Below, in pieces: positions 21,220 to 27,833 of a stretch of 52,796 bases of DNA (position 1 is the stretch's first letter; each line of letters starts with the position of its first letter). Both the position numbers and the translations under genes were made by a program. Below the pieces are notes generated by a model that did no database searches, was not told the origin of the DNA, and worked only from the letters and a program-made list of their open reading frames with translations. The stretch covers positions 1 to 52,796 of the forward strand of contig NZ_JAMOHY010000021.1 in the NCBI RefSeq assembly GCF_024448695.1, read 5' to 3'. This DNA is from Stutzerimonas stutzeri (GTDB lineage: Bacteria > Pseudomonadota > Gammaproteobacteria > Pseudomonadales > Pseudomonadaceae).

Positions 21220-21306
21220 TCACAGCTCGAAGGCATCCTCAGCCGGCTCCGGCCCATCCTGCTCAGCCGCACGCCATTCGAGAAGTTCGTCCAGATAATC
21301 ATCCAT
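21220..21306 (-). CDS. Possible 28-residue acidic microprotein
   Basis: A very short frame, MDDYLDELLEW... ending DAFEL, with GAGG nine bases before its ATG. It lies 84 bases beyond the DUF2474 stop on the same strand. The product is strongly acidic with two tryptophan/tyrosine-containing turns of predicted helix and no membrane segment. An in-frame ATG at 21351 would lengthen it to 43 residues. I do not recognise it; it could be a cytochrome bd-linked small protein or chance. Confidence 0.35.
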   Translation of the reverse strand: MDDYLDELLEWRAAEQDGPEPAEDAFEL

Positions 21307-21390
21307 AGTGGGATCCTCAAGGTGGGTCGTCTTTGTACTAACAAGGTCCATGCCATCCTGACCAACCTTCATGACAAAAACATGATTCGC

Positions 21391-21540
21391 TCAGGGCGTG
21401 GTCAGCCCGGCAGCCGCCATGAACTGGCGCAGCAGCCAGGCCAGAACACCCAGCGCCAACACACTGGCGAACCAGATCGTGACCAGCCAGACCATGCGCT
21501 GCCATAGCGGTTTGGCACTTTTTTGGGGCTTTTCGGGCAT
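21391..21540 (-). CDS. DUF2474 small membrane protein of the cyd/cio operon
   Basis: A 49-residue protein with a basic start (MPEKPQKSAKPLWQRM) and a single membrane helix (about residues 17-39). It fits the DUF2474 family, which follows cyanide-insensitive cytochrome bd oxidase genes and may be a small subunit like CydX. The ATG at 21540 is preferred over the one at 21552 because GGAG lies eight bases before it. The cioB stop is only 24 bases upstream, so it belongs to the operon. Confidence 0.75.
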   Translation of the reverse strand: MPEKPQKSAKPLWQRMVWLVTIWFASVLALGVLAWLLRQFMAAAGLTTP

Positions 21541-21563
21541 ACGAGGCTCCATGACGAGGCAGA

Positions 21564-22577
21564 TCAGTGATAGCCATCCTCGGCGCTGACCTTGCCGCGA
21601 AACACGTAATAGCTCCAGGCGGTGTACATCAGGATCAGCGGAATGATCAGCAGCGCCCCGACCAGCGTAAAGCCCTGGCTCTGCGGCGGCGCGGCGGCTT
21701 CCCAGATGGTCACCGAGGGCGGGATGATGTTTGGCCAGAGGCTGATGCCGAGCCCGCTGTAGCCCAGGAAGATCAGCGCCAGAGTGAACAGAAATGGCGA
21801 GTAATGGGCATAGCGCGCAATCGAGCGCAGCAGCCCGAAGGTACAGAGCAGCACCAGGATCGGCACCGGCATGAAGAAGATCAGGTTCGGCATGCTGAAC
21901 CAGCGCTCGGCAATGTCTGGATGCGTCAGCGGCGTCCAGAGGCTCACCACACCGGTCACCGCAAGCACCGCCCAGACCAGCGGAATGCCGATATCGTGCA
22001 TGCGCTTCTGCAGATCACCGGCGGTCTTCATGATCAGCCAGGTACAGCCCAGCAAGGCATAGGCGACGATCAGCGCAATACCACAGAACACCGAAAACGG
22101 CGTCAGCCAGTCCAGCGGCCCACCGGCATAGGCGCGATCCACAACGGGAAACCCATGAATGAAGGCGCCCAGCGCAACTCCCTGAAAGAACGTCGCCACC
22201 AGCGAGCCGCCGATGAATGCCTTGTCCCAGATGTGCTGGCGGGCAGCACTCGCCTTGAAACGAAACTCGAAGGCAACGCCACGGAAGATCAGCCCCATAA
22301 GCATGAAGATGATCGGCAGGTAGAGCGCCGACAGAACCACCGAATAGGCCAGCGGAAACGCCGCAAACAGCCCGGCCCCACCGAGCACCAGCCAGGTTTC
22401 GTTACCGTCCCAGACCGGCGCTACGGTGTTCATGGCCACATCGCGCTCAGAACTGTCAGCCAGGAAGGGAAAAAGAATGCCAATGCCCAGATCGAAGCCA
22501 TCCATCACCACGTACATCATGATGCCGAAGATGATGATCACGGCCCAGATCAGCGAAAGATCGATACCCATGCTCAA
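21564..22577 (-). CDS. cioB: Cytochrome bd-type quinol oxidase subunit II (CioB)
   Basis: The 337-residue subunit II of a cytochrome bd-family oxidase has eight or nine membrane helices. The start is typical (YVVMDGFDLGIGILFPF), as are the DGNETWLVLGGAGLFAAFP motif and the C-terminal YYVFRGKV. With CioA it reduces oxygen using quinol in the inner membrane. Its ATG overlaps the cioA stop by four bases. The gene is followed by the DUF2474 small protein. Confidence 0.95.
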   Translation of the reverse strand: MSMGIDLSLIWAVIIIFGIMMYVVMDGFDLGIGILFPFLADSSERDVAMNTVAPVWDGNETWLVLGGAGLFAAFPLAYSVVLSALYLPIIFMLMGLIFRGVAFEFRFKASAARQHIWDKAFIGGSLVATFFQGVALGAFIHGFPVVDRAYAGGPLDWLTPFSVFCGIALIVAYALLGCTWLIMKTAGDLQKRMHDIGIPLVWAVLAVTGVVSLWTPLTHPDIAERWFSMPNLIFFMPVPILVLLCTFGLLRSIARYAHYSPFLFTLALIFLGYSGLGISLWPNIIPPSVTIWEAAAPPQSQGFTLVGALLIIPLILMYTAWSYYVFRGKVSAEDGYH

Positions 22578-24013
22578 TTCCTCTCGCCCAGTTGGTCACC
22601 ATGCTCATGAGCAATCGCCTCATCCGCAGCCGAGATGGGCCTGGCCGGTGTACGTTGCTCGCCCGGCCCGCCAGTTCCCTTGCTCTTGCCTTCATGTGGA
22701 ACCGGCCCCTTGCCAATCAGGCGCAGCACATAAACGCAACCGACACCAAACACGGCAAAGTAGATCAGCACGAACAGCGCCAGGGTCAGTCCCAGCTGTT
22801 CGGCACTGTGGCTTGAAACGGCGTCGGCGGTCCGCATCACGCCGTAGATCACCCAGGGCTGCCGCCCTATCTCGGTAGTGAACCAACCGGCCAGGATCGC
22901 GACAAGCCCGGACGGCCCCATATACAACACCAGCCTCAAGAAGGGTCGTGACTCGAACAACCTGCCCCTCCGGCGCAGCCAGAAGCTCCACAAGCCGGTC
23001 ACGATCATCAGCAGCCCCAGCGCCACCATGATCCGGAACGTCCAGAACACGATGGTGGAATTGGGTCGGTCTTCCGGGGGGAAATCCTTCAGCGCGGGAA
23101 TCGGCTCAGTCAGGCTGTGCTTGAGAATGAGACTGCCCAAATAAGGAATCTCCACCTTGAAGCGGGTTTCTTCACGCGCCATATCGGGCCAGCCGAACAG
23201 CAACAACGGCGTCGGCCCGCCCTCGGAGTTGTCCCAGTGCCCTTCCATCGCGGCAATCTTCGCTGGCTGATGCTCCAGCGTATTAAGGCCGTGGAAATCA
23301 CCGACCAGCGCCTGTATCGGCGCCACGATCAGCGCCATCCACATCGCCATCGAGAGCATCTTGCGGATGGCCGGGTTGTCGTTGCCACGCAACAGATGCC
23401 AGGCCGCCGAAGCCCCGACCATAAAGGCCGCAGCCAGAAATGCGGCAATCGCCATATGCGCCAGGCGATAGGGAAACGAGGGATTGAAGATGATCGCGAA
23501 CCAGTCTACCGGCACCACGATGCCATCAATGATCTCGTGCCCCTGCGGCGTATGCATCCAGCTGTTGGAGGCCAGAATCCAGAAGGTGGAGATCAGCGTC
23601 CCGACCGCCACCATGATCGTGGAAAAGAAATGCAGCCCCGGCCCCACGCGATTCCAGCCGAACAGCATGACACCCAGAAAACCTGCTTCGAGAAAGAACG
23701 CCGTCAGCACTTCATACGCCAGCAGCGGCCCGGTCACACTGCCGGCGAACTCCGAAAAAGCACTCCAGTTGGTTCCGAACTGGTACGCCATGACGATGCC
23801 GGACACCACACCCATACCGAAGTTGACGGCAAAAATCTTCAGCCAGAAGTGATAGAGGTCGCGGTACACCTCACGCCGGGTCTTGAGCCACAACCCCTCC
23901 AGCACGGCGAGAAAACTCGCCAGCCCGATGGTGATCGCCGGAAAAATGATGTGAAAGGAAATGGTGAACGCGAACTGGACACGCGCAAGCTCAAGCGCTT
24001 CCAAACCAAACAT
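22574..24013 (-). CDS. cioA: Cytochrome bd-type quinol oxidase subunit I (CioA)
   Basis: The 479-residue subunit I carries the heme ligands and quinol site. The GRQPWVIYGVMRTAD motif and the short loop between helices 6 and 7 place it in the cyanide-insensitive (Cio, short Q-loop) group rather than the long-loop CydA group. The ATG at 24013 is preferred to the one at 24019 because AGGGGG then lies six bases upstream. Its tail is hydrophilic and Gly/Pro-rich. In Pseudomonas this oxidase supports respiration under cyanide or low oxygen; no clear ANR site was seen upstream. Confidence 0.95.
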   Translation of the reverse strand: MFGLEALELARVQFAFTISFHIIFPAITIGLASFLAVLEGLWLKTRREVYRDLYHFWLKIFAVNFGMGVVSGIVMAYQFGTNWSAFSEFAGSVTGPLLAYEVLTAFFLEAGFLGVMLFGWNRVGPGLHFFSTIMVAVGTLISTFWILASNSWMHTPQGHEIIDGIVVPVDWFAIIFNPSFPYRLAHMAIAAFLAAAFMVGASAAWHLLRGNDNPAIRKMLSMAMWMALIVAPIQALVGDFHGLNTLEHQPAKIAAMEGHWDNSEGGPTPLLLFGWPDMAREETRFKVEIPYLGSLILKHSLTEPIPALKDFPPEDRPNSTIVFWTFRIMVALGLLMIVTGLWSFWLRRRGRLFESRPFLRLVLYMGPSGLVAILAGWFTTEIGRQPWVIYGVMRTADAVSSHSAEQLGLTLALFVLIYFAVFGVGCVYVLRLIGKGPVPHEGKSKGTGGPGEQRTPARPISAADEAIAHEHGDQLGERN

Positions 24014-24019
24014 TGCCAT

Positions 24020-24440
24020 CCCCCTCGTCAGTGAGCCATCTAGGCACTACTGACAGCGGAAAACGACGAGGGTGCGCTGCTAGCGCCGATCTGTCGCATG
24101 GCCTCGCTTTGCCAAAGGCGTTTACATCCACGCCTCGCACAAGGTTTCAGCCTGCGCCAACTGTGCGGTTTCGGCTTGTTATGCTCTTGTGCGCTACGCC
24201 GTCCTCGCTTACGACAGGCTGTTCAAGCAAAGCTCAACGATGTGCTTGCGCTCTTCCAGGCCGAGTGTTGCGCCGCCGCTTTTCTGCCTGCGGTATGCGG
24301 ACTGGCAACGTAGGCACTGATGCTCGGCAAGGTGCTCGGATTACCGCTCCAACGCAGGTTGAAGGCGGCCAGCCTGGGAAACCTGAACTGGCTGGCGTAA
24401 GGCTCATGATGCTGCGCAACGCTGGACTGGCGCTTTAACT
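24020..24440. other. Intergenic region upstream of cioA
   Basis: The 421-base region contains the cio promoter and a hairpin at 24027-24054. The stretch 24056-24440 stays open in frames on both strands, but no frame has a credible ribosome site or recognisable product. It may be a decayed gene or a dispersed Pseudomonas intergenic repeat (inference). I found no FNR/ANR-type box. Confidence 0.4.
24027..24054 (-). promoter_or_regulatory. Dyad in the cioA leader
   Basis: GTCAGT and ACTGAC arms (24027-24032, 24049-24054) with an inner GCC/GGC pairing lie 13 bases upstream of the cioA ATG. This could be a leader hairpin or a repressor/activator site. Confidence 0.3.
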
Positions 24441-24749
24441 TCAGCAAGATGGCCAGTCAGTGGTCGTCTGCTTGCTCAACCCTTGTTCTTCATCACGGGT
24501 GTAACTGATCTGGCGCAGCAGCTGCTCGACACGTGCCTTCTCCGCCCGCAGACCCGCGCTGAGCTCGCGAATCTCTGCGTCCTTCTGGGCAGACGCAGCC
24601 GCCTGCTGCTCCAGCTGCGCCTGACAATGTTGCAGGGCCATGGTGGCCTCGCGACGGTGCAGCACCTGCCAGTAAGTCACCACGCCTGCAATGATCATCA
24701 GCATCAAGCTGGCGCTCATCACCATCCAGGACAGCCCAATCATGTTCAT
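24441..24749 (-). CDS. Small membrane-anchored coiled-coil protein
   Basis: A 102-residue protein with a single N-terminal membrane helix (about 5-27) and a charged heptad-like segment (about 33-85) rich in Glu, Gln and Arg, so probably a membrane-tethered coiled coil. I do not recognise a family. The ATG follows AGGGGGG at about nine bases. It is divergent from the WYL regulator across 131 bases, so it may be one of that regulator's targets. Confidence 0.65.
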   Translation of the reverse strand: MNMIGLSWMVMSASLMLMIIAGVVTYWQVLHRREATMALQHCQAQLEQQAAASAQKDAEIRELSAGLRAEKARVEQLLRQISYTRDEEQGLSKQTTTDWPSC

Positions 24750-24820
24750 GCCCGATCCCCCCTGAGTCAGCCCGCCCCATGGCGAGCGACTTGAATGACC
24801 GCTTCAGGATATGTAGCGTG

Positions 24821-24836
24821 ACTAGACGTATCTAGT
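24821..24836. promoter_or_regulatory. Perfect dyad upstream of the WYL regulator
   Basis: ACTAGA-CGTA-TCTAGT, a perfect six-base inverted repeat with a four-base spacer, 44 bases before the WYL regulator start and 72 bases before the divergent gene. A candidate autoregulatory operator. Confidence 0.45.
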
Positions 24837-24839
24837 GTG

Positions 24840-24857
24840 TTTGCCTATACAGGTAAA
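24840..24857. promoter_or_regulatory. Imperfect dyad near the WYL regulator start
   Basis: TTTGCCTATACAGGTAAA pairs at seven of nine positions with its complement and contains a possible -10 (TATACA, 24846-24851). A second candidate operator overlapping the promoter. Confidence 0.35.
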
Positions 24858-24880
24858 GTTTTCGAGCAGATGGAGCGGCC

Positions 24881-25756
24881 ATGAAACGCAAGCAATCAAT
24901 CGAATCGGTGCGCTGGGATCTGGCACTGCGCTATCGACTGATCGAGACGGTAGCCTGGTGGGAAGGCCGCCTGACCACCAATCACCTGATGCAGAGCTTC
25001 GGTATCAGCCGCCAGCAGGCGTCGAAGGACATCAACTCATACATCAACGAGTACGCACCGAAGAACCTGGAATATGACAAGCATCTGAAGGGGTATGTAC
25101 CGAGCCAGCGCTTCAAGCCACTGTTCATCGACGACAGCGCCAGCGCCTATTTGCATCTACTGAACCAGAACCATGACCGCGCCCCGCATGTCGAGGGTCT
25201 GGCACTGGCTTATGCGCATACCGAGGTGCTGCAGGTTCCCGACCGAACAATACGCCCTGAATTGCTACGCCCTCTGCTACGCGCGTGCCGCGAGGGTCTG
25301 CGCCTGGAATGCGACTATGTGTCCTTCACAACGCCAGGGGCCGAAACCCGCCTGATAGCCCCGCACACGTTGATTTACACCGGCATGCGCTGGCATGTGC
25401 GTGCCTACTGCGAAAAAAACCGCGACTACCGTGACTTTGTACTGAGCCGCTTTCGTGGCATACCCGAGCTGATGGACGACGAGAGCGCGAACACCCGCGA
25501 GCAGGATTCTGGCTGGGCCTGCCGGGTGCAGGTCATTATCCAACCGGACTCACGGCTAAAACCGGAACAACAGACCATCATCGAAACCGACTACGGCATG
25601 CACAATGGTCGCCTGGTAATCGACACCCGCGGCGCACTGGTGCAGTACGTATTGCAGCGCTACCAGATCGACCCGACCAAGGTGCACGCCAAGGCCAGCG
25701 CCCAACAGATCGTGGTGACCAACCTGGATGAACTGCAGCGCTGGCTATATCACTAG
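24881..25756 (+). CDS. WYL-domain transcriptional regulator, CapW/BrxR type
   Basis: A 291-residue regulator. Residues 1-75 form a winged helix (LMQSFGISRQQASKDINSY recognition helix). A WYL domain follows (about 120-200, core GMRWHVRAYC at 168-177), then a C-terminal WCX-like domain. This layout is that of the CapW/BrxR repressors known to control CBASS and BREX anti-phage genes. No defence genes lie nearby, so here it may regulate itself and the divergent coiled-coil gene (inference). WYL domains are thought to sense nucleic acids or nucleotides. Its stop is two bases from the convergent sirtuin stop. Confidence 0.85.
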   Translation: MKRKQSIESVRWDLALRYRLIETVAWWEGRLTTNHLMQSFGISRQQASKDINSYINEYAPKNLEYDKHLKGYVPSQRFKPLFIDDSASAYLHLLNQNHDRAPHVEGLALAYAHTEVLQVPDRTIRPELLRPLLRACREGLRLECDYVSFTTPGAETRLIAPHTLIYTGMRWHVRAYCEKNRDYRDFVLSRFRGIPELMDDESANTREQDSGWACRVQVIIQPDSRLKPEQQTIIETDYGMHNGRLVIDTRGALVQYVLQRYQIDPTKVHAKASAQQIVVTNLDELQRWLYH

Positions 25757-25758
25757 TT

Positions 25759-26499
25759 TCAGCGAATCAACCGGGGCAACACCTCACCAGCCATCCCAGC
25801 TATTCCCCAATCGCCCTCCTCCAGCGCCAGTTGAGGATTGATGTGCAGAACCCTCGCTCCCGCCCGGCGGGCTATGGCTGGCAGCTCAGCCGCGGGATAG
25901 ACCAAGCCTGAGGTGCCCACGACCAACAGTAATTCAGCCTCCTGCGCGGCCTTGAACGCCTTGATCAAAGCCGCCTGAGGAAGGGATTCGCCAAACCAGA
26001 CGACACCCGGGCGCAACCGACCGCCGCAATGCTGGCAGCGAGGCGGCTCCAGCGCTCGCGCCTCCTCAGGCTCATTTGGCGCCGCGAGTGCTGTTCCAGG
26101 CTCACGGGCACAGGCGAAACAGCGAGGCTGCTGCAACGAACCATGCAAGTGGATGACATCCGCACTGCCCGCCCGCTCATGCAAGTCATCGACATTCTGG
26201 GTGATCAAGGTCATTTCCGGCTTGTGCGCGGCCAGTCGCGCAAGCGCCAGATGGGCCAGGTTCGGCTGAGCCTGCATGACGTTCATTCGCCGCCACTCGT
26301 ACCACCCCCAGATCATTGCAGGGTTGCGACGGAACGCCTCCGCGCTCGCCAGTTGCGCCGGGTCGAAACGCTGCCAGAGTCCTGTCAGCGGGTCACGAAA
26401 AGTTGGAATCCCGCTTTCTGCCGAAACGCCCGCGCCTGTCAGTACCACAATCCGTTTAGCAGCCTGCAGCGCCTCAGCGGCCAGTTCCAGCGACGTCAT
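25759..26499 (-). CDS. cobB: Sir2-family NAD-dependent protein deacylase
   Basis: A 246-residue class III sirtuin that removes acyl groups from lysines using NAD. Present are GAGVSAESGIPTFR (22-35), QNVD (101-104), catalytic His119 in HLHGS, and the zinc cysteines 127, 130, 155 and 158. Tyr67 and Arg70 give the YxxR pattern that marks desuccinylase-capable CobB/SIRT5 enzymes. The start at MTSLELAAEA is supported by GGAG six bases upstream; a longer upstream frame is rejected. The gene symbol follows E. coli usage. Confidence 0.92.
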   Translation of the reverse strand: MTSLELAAEALQAAKRIVVLTGAGVSAESGIPTFRDPLTGLWQRFDPAQLASAEAFRRNPAMIWGWYEWRRMNVMQAQPNLAHLALARLAAHKPEMTLITQNVDDLHERAGSADVIHLHGSLQQPRCFACAREPGTALAAPNEPEEARALEPPRCQHCGGRLRPGVVWFGESLPQAALIKAFKAAQEAELLLVVGTSGLVYPAAELPAIARRAGARVLHINPQLALEEGDWGIAGMAGEVLPRLIR

Positions 26500-26752
26500 G
26501 GCATTCTCCGCAACGTGTTTTGCATCAGAAGGGTGCTGCCGATGATGCCGCGCTGCCTGCTGAATGCGGAAGTGCAAACCTGAATTGGATGCGGGAGAAC
26601 TTCACATAGCTGCAGCAACTCTCAGTAGCCCCATTGGGTCTTCAGCCCAACGACGTCCAGAGAGAAGTCCGTGAATGAAGGGTGCTTATCGTTAGATAAC
26701 CATGGCCTTCTCAGAAGGCCTTGAGCAGGTTTTCTGCGGACGCAGAAATGAA

Positions 26753-26787
26753 AAAAGCCCTTAACTGGCAACCAGTTAAGGGCTTTT
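26753..26787 (-). terminator. Terminator after tRNA-Asp
   Basis: A 16-base-pair stem, 26753-26768 with 26772-26787, three-base loop, followed on the minus strand by a T run (AAGGGCTTTTTTC). It lies four bases beyond the tRNA 3' end. A strong intrinsic terminator that can work in both directions. Confidence 0.9.
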
Positions 26788-26791
26788 AATA

Positions 26792-26868
26792 TGGCGCAGC
26801 GGACGGGACTCGAACCCGCGACCCCCGGCGTGACAGGCCGGTATTCTAACCGACTGAACTACCGCTGC
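26792..26868 (-). tRNA. tRNA-Asp (GTC)
   Basis: A 77-base tRNA including encoded CCA. Acceptor arms GCAGCGG and CCGCTGC pair perfectly. The D-loop (AGTTCAGTCGGTTAGA), the T-loop (GGTTCGAGTCC) and an anticodon loop CTGTCAC with anticodon GTC identify aspartate. It is followed directly by an intrinsic terminator. No second tRNA gene is adjacent and no duplicated 3' end that would suggest an integrated element was seen. Confidence 0.97.
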
Positions 26869-27224
26869 GCGTCGGCCGGACTTTCGTCCGAATCACAGAG
26901 CCTGCCGTGCGTTGCACTTGGCTATCACCCTGTGAGGCGCGCAATTTACGCATCCACCCGAACCAAGTCAACAGCCCGACCCATTTTTTATTCAAAACAG
27001 CGGCCTTTTGCGGTCACAGCTGGAATCCATTCTGGATCGGGCACCTTTTTCCGGAAAAACAGTCAGTTGCACAGGCATGTTCAGGTAGTTGGCGTTGTTC
27101 ATCGATTTCATCCTCGTTCGCGCTCGATTGCCAGCGGTGCCCGCGCGCCCTTTCAGCGCCAATGCACTTTCGTGCCTGGGGATCTGGCAAGGGTTGTCAC
27201 CATCAGGTTTACGGAGCGCCCGGC
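26869..27224. other. Intergenic region upstream of xcpP
   Basis: A 356-base region between tRNA-Asp and xcpP that should carry the tRNA promoter and the xcpPQ promoter. An open frame runs in register with xcpP from 26907, but its translation has no family features and its ATG codons lack ribosome sites, so I treat it as non-coding. No xcpR-Z genes are present where P. aeruginosa has them. Confidence 0.5.
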
Positions 27225-27833
27225 TTGGCTTTCCCAACGGTACTGCACAAGGCAAACCGGCATGCGCCGCTGATCGCGAGCGCGGTAATCATTGTGCTGT
27301 TTGGCGCCTATCTCACAGGCCGTATCAATGACTGGCTGCAACTTGAACGCACGCAGCCCGCAGCTACCGCAGGCAACAGCCAGCCCGCAGACGTTGCGCC
27401 AGATATTCAGCGTATGGCAAACCTGTTCGGAACATCACCCGAGCACGTCGGCACCAGCCCCCTTGCAAATTCCGAACTCACACTGCATGGCAGCTTCGTG
27501 CATGCCGATCCACAACGCTCCTCGGCGATTATTCAGCGATCAGCTCAGCCACCGCAGCTCTACAGGGTCGGCGAAGAGCTTGAACCTGGCCTGAGCCTGC
27601 ACAGCGTGCATCCGGACCGGGTTGAGGTGCTGCGCAACGGTCGAATCGAAACGCTGCGCTTCCCCAGCACGCGCTCCGCCGCGGCCATGACGGACTACAG
27701 TGAAGAAGCCATGCCAGCGGAGCAACCAGACCCGCAGACAGAACAGATGGATGCCCTTCGCCAGCATCTGGAAGACATGGCCACACCGATAGAAAACGCG
27801 CCCGCCGATCAACCCGCCACGGAAGATGACTGA
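27225..27833 (+). CDS. xcpP: Type II secretion protein C (XcpP/GspC), probable TTG start
   Basis: A 202-residue inner-membrane connector of the type II secretion system. It has a short cytoplasmic start and one membrane helix (about 14-32). The periplasmic homology region includes LANSELTLHGSFVHADP and GEELEPGLSLHSVHPDRVEVLRNG, which binds the secretin N0 domain. The tail is acidic with a short possible coiled coil instead of a PDZ domain, as in XcpP. The start is placed at TTG because GGAG lies eight bases upstream; upstream in-frame ATGs have no ribosome site and would add atypical sequence. The stop shares a base with the xcpQ start (TGATG). Confidence 0.8.
   Translation: MAFPTVLHKANRHAPLIASAVIIVLFGAYLTGRINDWLQLERTQPAATAGNSQPADVAPDIQRMANLFGTSPEHVGTSPLANSELTLHGSFVHADPQRSSAIIQRSAQPPQLYRVGEELEPGLSLHSVHPDRVEVLRNGRIETLRFPSTRSAAAMTDYSEEAMPAEQPDPQTEQMDALRQHLEDMATPIENAPADQPATEDD

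Noticed and set aside
24881..26499. WYL regulator plus sirtuin as a phage-defence pair
   Set aside because: The genes are convergent, and the sirtuin is a stand-alone CobB-type enzyme without the extra domains of Sir2 defence proteins.
26792..26868. tRNA-Asp as the attachment site of an integrated element
   Set aside because: No integrase, no duplicated tRNA end and no foreign-looking genes nearby.
26907..27224. N-terminal extension of xcpP by about 106 residues
   Set aside because: The extension has no ribosome site at its ATGs and looks non-coding; GspC proteins begin shortly before the membrane helix.
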